Shown here piece after piece: positions 60,381-64,000 of a stretch of DNA of 64,000 bases (position 1 is its first letter; every line of letters begins with the position of its first letter). The stretch spans positions 704,340-768,339 of the forward strand of contig NZ_LMDB01000001.1 of assembly GCF_001425005.1 (NCBI RefSeq), given 5' to 3'. This DNA comes from Duganella sp. Root336D2. Lineage in GTDB: Bacteria > Pseudomonadota > Gammaproteobacteria > Burkholderiales > Burkholderiaceae_D. Position numbers and translations under genes: made by a program. Under the pieces are notes generated by a model. It searched no databases. It had not been told where the DNA came from and worked only from the letters and a program-made list of their open reading frames with translations.

Positions 60381-60716
60381 GTGTTCGCTCAAACTGCCGT
60401 CTGCGGCCCCGCCCTGCTTTCGCCCGACCTGGCCGCCATGCTGCGCTTGCTGGTGCTGGCGCCGCTGCTGGAGGAATGGGTGGTGCGCGCCGGGCTGCAT
60501 GCATGGCTGGCGCCGCGCTATGGCGCCACGCTGGCCGTGCTGGCCAGCGCAGCGGCATTCAGCGCCCTGCACCTGGGCTCCGGGACGCTGGCGGCGGCGC
60601 TGGTATTCGGGCCGGGCCTGGCGTTCGGGCTGGCATACCAGCGCTGGCGCGACTGGCGGCTGTGCGCCCTGCTGCACAGTGCATGCAATGCCTGGGCCCT
60701 GTCGATGTGTGCTTGA
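60381..60716 (+). CDS. mrtJ: short CPBP intramembrane protease, MrtJ-like (CTERM system)
   Basis: Glutamic-type intramembrane protease of about 112 residues, much shorter than typical CPBP proteins. The catalytic EExxxR is LLEEWVVRAGLHAW, followed by the conserved His in FSALHLGSG and a C-terminal HSACNAW. About four hydrophobic helices. I believe it matches the short proteases that NCBI pairs with the JDVT-CTERM signal (MrtJ), but I could not check. The downstream gene carries a Cys-containing CTERM-like tail, supporting the pairing. The start is uncertain: GTG 60381, or TTG 60360 or 60345 (the last inside the promoter); none has a Shine-Dalgarno. Confidence 0.68.
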   Translation: MFAQTAVCGPALLSPDLAAMLRLLVLAPLLEEWVVRAGLHAWLAPRYGATLAVLASAAAFSALHLGSGTLAAALVFGPGLAFGLAYQRWRDWRLCALLHSACNAWALSMCA

Positions 60717-60742
60717 ACAACTCACCAACCACGGGAGCAGCA

Positions 60743-63328
60743 ATGAAACATCACCGACTTTGGGCTTCGCTGGCATTAGGCCTGGTGCAGGCGGCGCATT
60801 TCGCGCAGGCTGCCGATGCCCTGAACGGCAAGAACCTTTACCTGAACGGTCCAACCTCCGGCGGCACCAGCTGCGCCGCCTGCCACAGCGCGTCACCGGC
60901 CAATAACGTCAGCAACATACAGGCAGCAGCGAATAATCCGTCAGTGATCAGCTCCGCTTTCGCCGCCAATAAAGGCGGCATGGGCACACTCTACAACGGG
61001 AAATTCAGTGCCGCCGAAATCGCTGACCTGGCGGCCTTCATCGGCAACCCGAACGTGAGCGCGGCGCCGGCGGCATCCGTGACCCCGGCCACGCTTTCGT
61101 TCGGCGGCGCGACCGTGGGGCAGGACAGCGCTGCACTGGCCACGACGCTATCCAACACCGGCACGGCAACGCTGAACATCGGCAGCATTGCAGTTGGCGG
61201 CAGCAACGGCGGCGACTTCCGTGTCACGGGAGGCAGCTGCGCATCCAATTCAGCCCTGTCGCCAGGCGCCAACTGCACCGTGCAGCTGGTGTTCCGCCCG
61301 AGCGCCAGCGGCGCCCGCAGCGGCGCGCTGACCGTGGGCCACAATGCCACCGGCGGCTCCAGCAGCGTCGCGCTTTCCGGCACCGGCAACGCGGTGGCCC
61401 AGGCCACGCTGTCGCTATCGGCCACGGCGCTTGACTATGGCGCGCTGCTGGTCAACGCCCCCTCCCAGCGCACGCTTACACTGAGCAATAGCGGCCAGGC
61501 TGCCCTGAACTTTTCCTCCATCGGCGTCAGCGGCGCCCAGGCCGGCTACTTCACGCTGGGCGGTACTTGCGCGGCCGGCACGCCACTGGCAACCGGCGCC
61601 AATTGCACCGTCGTGCTGCAAGCCCTGCCAACCGCGGCGGGTGCCTTTGCAGCCAGCTTGAACCTGGCATCGAACGCGAGTAACGCAAACGTGACGCTCA
61701 CTCTGTCCGGCAACGCGGCCGCCCCTTCACCTGCCATCGGTGCCAACCCGGGCGCGGTCGCCTTCGGCCTGTGGACCATTGGCGCCACGCCGCTGGCGCA
61801 GCAAGTTACCCTGGACAATCGAGGCAATGTGGCGCTGGCCATCAGCAGCATCGCCGTCAACGGCGCGCCGGGCATCACGATCGCCAGCGGCAGCGATTGC
61901 GGCAGCAGCCTGGCGGTTGGTGCAAGCTGCACGGTGCCACTGGCGTTTGCTCCGGCGGCGACGGGCGATGTGGCAGGCACTTTGCTGGTACGCTCCAACG
62001 CCGCCGACCTGTCGCTGGCAGTGACCGGCTCCGGCACCACTTTGCCAGTGGCGCGTCCGGCTTTGAGCAACCGCGGCCCGGTGGCCTTCGCCGATACCCA
62101 GGTGGGGCAACAATCGGCCGTACAACGTAATACGCTGACAAATAGCGGCACCGGTGCTTTGAAAATAGCGTCGCTGGTTCTCGGCGGCAGCAATCCTGGC
62201 GACTTCGCACTGGCCGGCAGTTGCGCCGCCGACGCCACGCTGAGCCCAGGCGCAAGCTGCACGATTGACGCCACCTTCAAGCCGGCTGCAGCCGGCGTAC
62301 GTAACGCCGACATGCTGCTGGTGACCGACGGCGGCGCCCAACTCACCGTGCGCCTGAACGGCAATGCCAGCGCAGTCCCCGCGCCATCGCCTACGCTCGG
62401 CGTGGCGCCGCAAGCCTTCGACTTTGGCAGCACTGCCGCCGGCGGCGCCGGCCTGGTCAAGCGCTTCACCCTGTCCAACACCGGATCCGCTGCGCTGGTA
62501 CTGAACGGGCTGGCTTTCAGCGGCCCATTTGCGCTTGCGACTGGTGAAGTTAACGCCTGCGGCGCCTTCCCGCTGACATTGCAAGCCGGCGCTTCCTGCG
62601 AACTGCCAGTGCGCTTTACCCCGACTGCGGCAGGCGGCGCAACCGGCAGCGCGACCCTGCAGGCCGGCGGCGCAAGCTGGCAGGTCGCCCTCAGCGGCCA
62701 GGGTTCGAACGGCGCAGCGCCTGCCGGCGCGACGCAGAACAGCGGCGGCGGCGGATGCTCGTCGATCAGCGGCGGCAATGACCCGATGCTGGCCATCCTG
62801 GTGGTACTGGCTGCCGGCGTGCTGCTGTGGCGCCGCCGCCAGGCGCACTTGCTGGCGGCGGCAGCCGCGCTGGCAGTCGCCGGCCAGGCCATGGCGCTGG
62901 AGCCGGGCCAGGCTGCTCCCGCGTTCTCGCTGAGCGGACCGGCCGGCACCGTCAAGCTGGAGCACTACCAGGGCAAGCTGGTGTACATCGACTTCTGGGC
63001 CTCGTGGTGCGGTCCCTGCCGCCAGTCCTTCCCATGGATGAACGAGATGCAGGCCCGCTACGGTGGCCAGGGCCTGCAGGTGGTCGGTATCAATGTCGAT
63101 GCCAAGACCGATGACGCGCGCAGCTTCCTGAACGCCACCCCTGCCAGCTTCGTGATCGCCTTCGACCCGAACGGCACGGCGCCGCGCACCTATGGCGTGA
63201 AAGGCATGCCCAGCAGCGTGCTGATCGGGCCCGACGGGAAAGTGCTGTATGAGCACAGCGGCTTCCGTCCTGCCGATCGCACCGTGCTGGAAGCGCGCAT
63301 CAAGACTGCGCTGGGAGCGCGGCAATGA
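60743..63328 (+). CDS. cytochrome c/HYDIN-repeat protein with internal CTERM signal fused to a TlpA-like redoxin
   Basis: An 861-residue open frame. A signal peptide (about 1-24) leads to a cytochrome c domain with heme motif CAACH (residues 44-48) and then about five choice-of-anchor-D/HYDIN-type repeats (about 115-660; each with a SFGGATVGQ-like start and a C-terminal C-T-V strand). Residues 668-700 (GGGGCSSISGG, NDPMLAILVVLAAG, WRRRQ) form a Cys-containing CTERM sorting tail with Cys672. It continues without a stop into a second signal-like stretch (about 702-718) and a TlpA-type redoxin with WCGPC (Cys756, Cys759). Possibly two genes merged, or a second start at ATG 62786 or GTG 62819. 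The ATG at 60743 follows GGGAGCAG. Confidence 0.85.
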   Translation: MKHHRLWASLALGLVQAAHFAQAADALNGKNLYLNGPTSGGTSCAACHSASPANNVSNIQAAANNPSVISSAFAANKGGMGTLYNGKFSAAEIADLAAFIGNPNVSAAPAASVTPATLSFGGATVGQDSAALATTLSNTGTATLNIGSIAVGGSNGGDFRVTGGSCASNSALSPGANCTVQLVFRPSASGARSGALTVGHNATGGSSSVALSGTGNAVAQATLSLSATALDYGALLVNAPSQRTLTLSNSGQAALNFSSIGVSGAQAGYFTLGGTCAAGTPLATGANCTVVLQALPTAAGAFAASLNLASNASNANVTLTLSGNAAAPSPAIGANPGAVAFGLWTIGATPLAQQVTLDNRGNVALAISSIAVNGAPGITIASGSDCGSSLAVGASCTVPLAFAPAATGDVAGTLLVRSNAADLSLAVTGSGTTLPVARPALSNRGPVAFADTQVGQQSAVQRNTLTNSGTGALKIASLVLGGSNPGDFALAGSCAADATLSPGASCTIDATFKPAAAGVRNADMLLVTDGGAQLTVRLNGNASAVPAPSPTLGVAPQAFDFGSTAAGGAGLVKRFTLSNTGSAALVLNGLAFSGPFALATGEVNACGAFPLTLQAGASCELPVRFTPTAAGGATGSATLQAGGASWQVALSGQGSNGAAPAGATQNSGGGGCSSISGGNDPMLAILVVLAAGVLLWRRRQAHLLAAAAALAVAGQAMALEPGQAAPAFSLSGPAGTVKLEHYQGKLVYIDFWASWCGPCRQSFPWMNEMQARYGGQGLQVVGINVDAKTDDARSFLNATPASFVIAFDPNGTAPRTYGVKGMPSSVLIGPDGKVLYEHSGFRPADRTVLEARIKTALGARQ

Positions 63329-63543
63329 GCGCGCGCCTGCTGCTAATCAGCGCCGTGCTGGCCGCTCTCTCCGGCTGTGCCCTGAAACCCGTGCAGCCCT
63401 GGGAGAAAGGCGAGCTGTCGCGCACCGACATGCTGATCCAGGGCGACGGCCTGGAGACGCGCTTCAATGAACACATTTACACCAGCAAGGAAGCTGCTTC
63501 CGGCGGCAGTGCCGTGGGCGGCGGCGGCTGCGGCTGCAACTGA
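63325..63543 (+). CDS. DUF4266 lipoprotein with C-terminal Gly-Cys-Gly-Cys-Asn
   Basis: A 72-residue lipoprotein with lipobox LSGC (Cys18) after a short signal, then QPWEKGELSRTDMLIQGD and a Gly-rich tail GGGGCGCN. This matches the DUF4266 family, whose members commonly sit between a TlpA-like redoxin and a DUF3570 protein; that arrangement is seen here exactly. The two terminal cysteines suggest a redox or metal site. The ATG overlaps the redoxin stop (ATGA), so the two are translationally coupled. Function is unknown. Confidence 0.85.
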   Translation: MSARLLLISAVLAALSGCALKPVQPWEKGELSRTDMLIQGDGLETRFNEHIYTSKEAASGGSAVGGGGCGCN

Positions 63544-63554
63544 CAAGGATCGAC

Positions 63555-64000
63555 ATGGATAACAAACCACACAACGGCGTGCCGGTCGGCCAGGCCCTGT
63601 TGGCTGCAGCCCTGCTGCTGCCGGGGATTGGCGCCGTGCATGCAGAGACGCCGCCGGAACGGGGCAGCATCGGCGTGAAATACCTGTACTACAAGGAAGA
63701 CCAGCCGGGCCTCGACCGTGTACGCGTACATGCACCGGCGGTGTCGGTGCTGGCGCCCATCGCCGGTGAATGGTCGGTGGCTGCCAGCGCCACCGTGGAC
63801 GACGTTTCCGGCGCCTCGCCGCGCTATCACACGGCCGTCTCCGGGGCTTCGCGCATGGACGACTTGCGCAAAGCGGGCGATGTGACCGCCACGCGATACC
63901 TGCCGCGCGGCACGGTCAGCGTTTCGGCGGCGTATTCGACTGAGCATGATTACGTGTCGCGCGCACTGTCGCTGCAGGCATCCCTTTCCAGCGAGGACAA
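63555..64000 (+). CDS. DUF3570 domain protein, 3' end cut by window edge
   Basis: The first 148 residues of a probable outer-membrane protein of the DUF3570 family. A signal peptide (to about residue 30, HAETP) is followed by SIGVKYLYYKEDQPGLDRVRVHAP (part shown), which fits the family's start. The continuing alternating pattern (SVSAAYSTEHDYVS) suggests beta-barrel strands. It is 11 bases downstream of the DUF4266 gene, with AAGGAT as ribosome-binding site. In other genomes a flavin transferase ApbE often follows; that region lies outside this window. Confidence 0.82.
   Translation, partial: MDNKPHNGVPVGQALLAAALLLPGIGAVHAETPPERGSIGVKYLYYKEDQPGLDRVRVHAPAVSVLAPIAGEWSVAASATVDDVSGASPRYHTAVSGASRMDDLRKAGDVTATRYLPRGTVSVSAAYSTEHDYVSRALSLQASLSSED

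Overview
The window looks like chromosome from a Massilia/Duganella-type betaproteobacterium (Oxalobacteraceae, Burkholderiales). This is inferred from the high GC, the gene families (fused formate dehydrogenase beta subunit, DUF3422, CheV, TorF-type porin, a Cys-containing CTERM sorting tail) and the nested GGGGTCA-type palindromes. No sequence search was possible. Genes are tightly packed and no gene-free stretch exceeds about 170 bases. I found no insertion sequence, prophage, integrase, rRNA or CRISPR array. One tRNA is present: tRNA-Gly(GCC), with its terminator.

Layout. 1-7292 (+): malonate decarboxylase operon mdcACDEGBH behind a TRAP large permease cut by the window edge. 7289-9469: thioredoxin 2, an epoxide-hydrolase-like protein and tupA. 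8663-16233 (-): one overlapping operon, fdsB(fused)-fdhF-fdhD-tupB-tupC-tupA, joining NAD-linked formate dehydrogenase to a tungstate ABC importer. 16333-27557: single genes and short operons (TetR regulator, FlgC-like miniprotein, phosphoribosyltransferase, class I amidotransferase, dioxygenase, MBL hydrolase, CPA2 antiporter with YbdK, S-formylglutathione hydrolase, CheV). 27853-31258 (+): Na+/H+ antiporter plus LytS/LytTR-type two-component pair. 31336-35607: an atypical SDR, a LysR regulator, and a visibly lower-GC convergent pair (calcineurin-like phosphoesterase; sigma-like protein fused to an unknown helical domain). 35759-49536: acyltransferase, cyclic-di-GMP enzymes, dienelactone hydrolase, penicillin acylase, PPOX-fold protein, GST, phytase-like lipoprotein, DUF3422, aldose epimerase. 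49607-52550 (+): an L,D-transpeptidase operon. 52630-56991: AMP nucleosidase, a binding protein, a quinone reductase and an AMP/thymidine phosphorylase.

The most unusual locus is 57054-64000. An ECF sigma factor, its zinc-finger anti-sigma, a subtilase and a TorF-type porin form one overlapping operon on the minus strand. It diverges from a short CPBP/MrtJ-type intramembrane protease, a cytochrome c/HYDIN-repeat protein carrying an internal Cys-type CTERM signal and fused in frame to a TlpA-like redoxin, a DUF4266 lipoprotein ending in Gly-Cys-Gly-Cys-Asn, and a DUF3570 protein cut by the window edge. Both directions carry the same promoter-like motif, TTTGAACC-N16-GTATT. The periplasmic part of the anti-sigma resembles a subtilase prodomain. 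Together they look like one sigma-controlled envelope/redox system with substrate, sorting protease and regulator encoded side by side.

Recurring regulatory theme: at least six genes have a -10-like hexamer only 6-7 bases before the start codon and no Shine-Dalgarno, suggesting leaderless mRNAs. Two nested palindromes of shared design sit at gene ends (10844-10953 and 52551-52630); the first encodes the C-terminal tail of FdhD.
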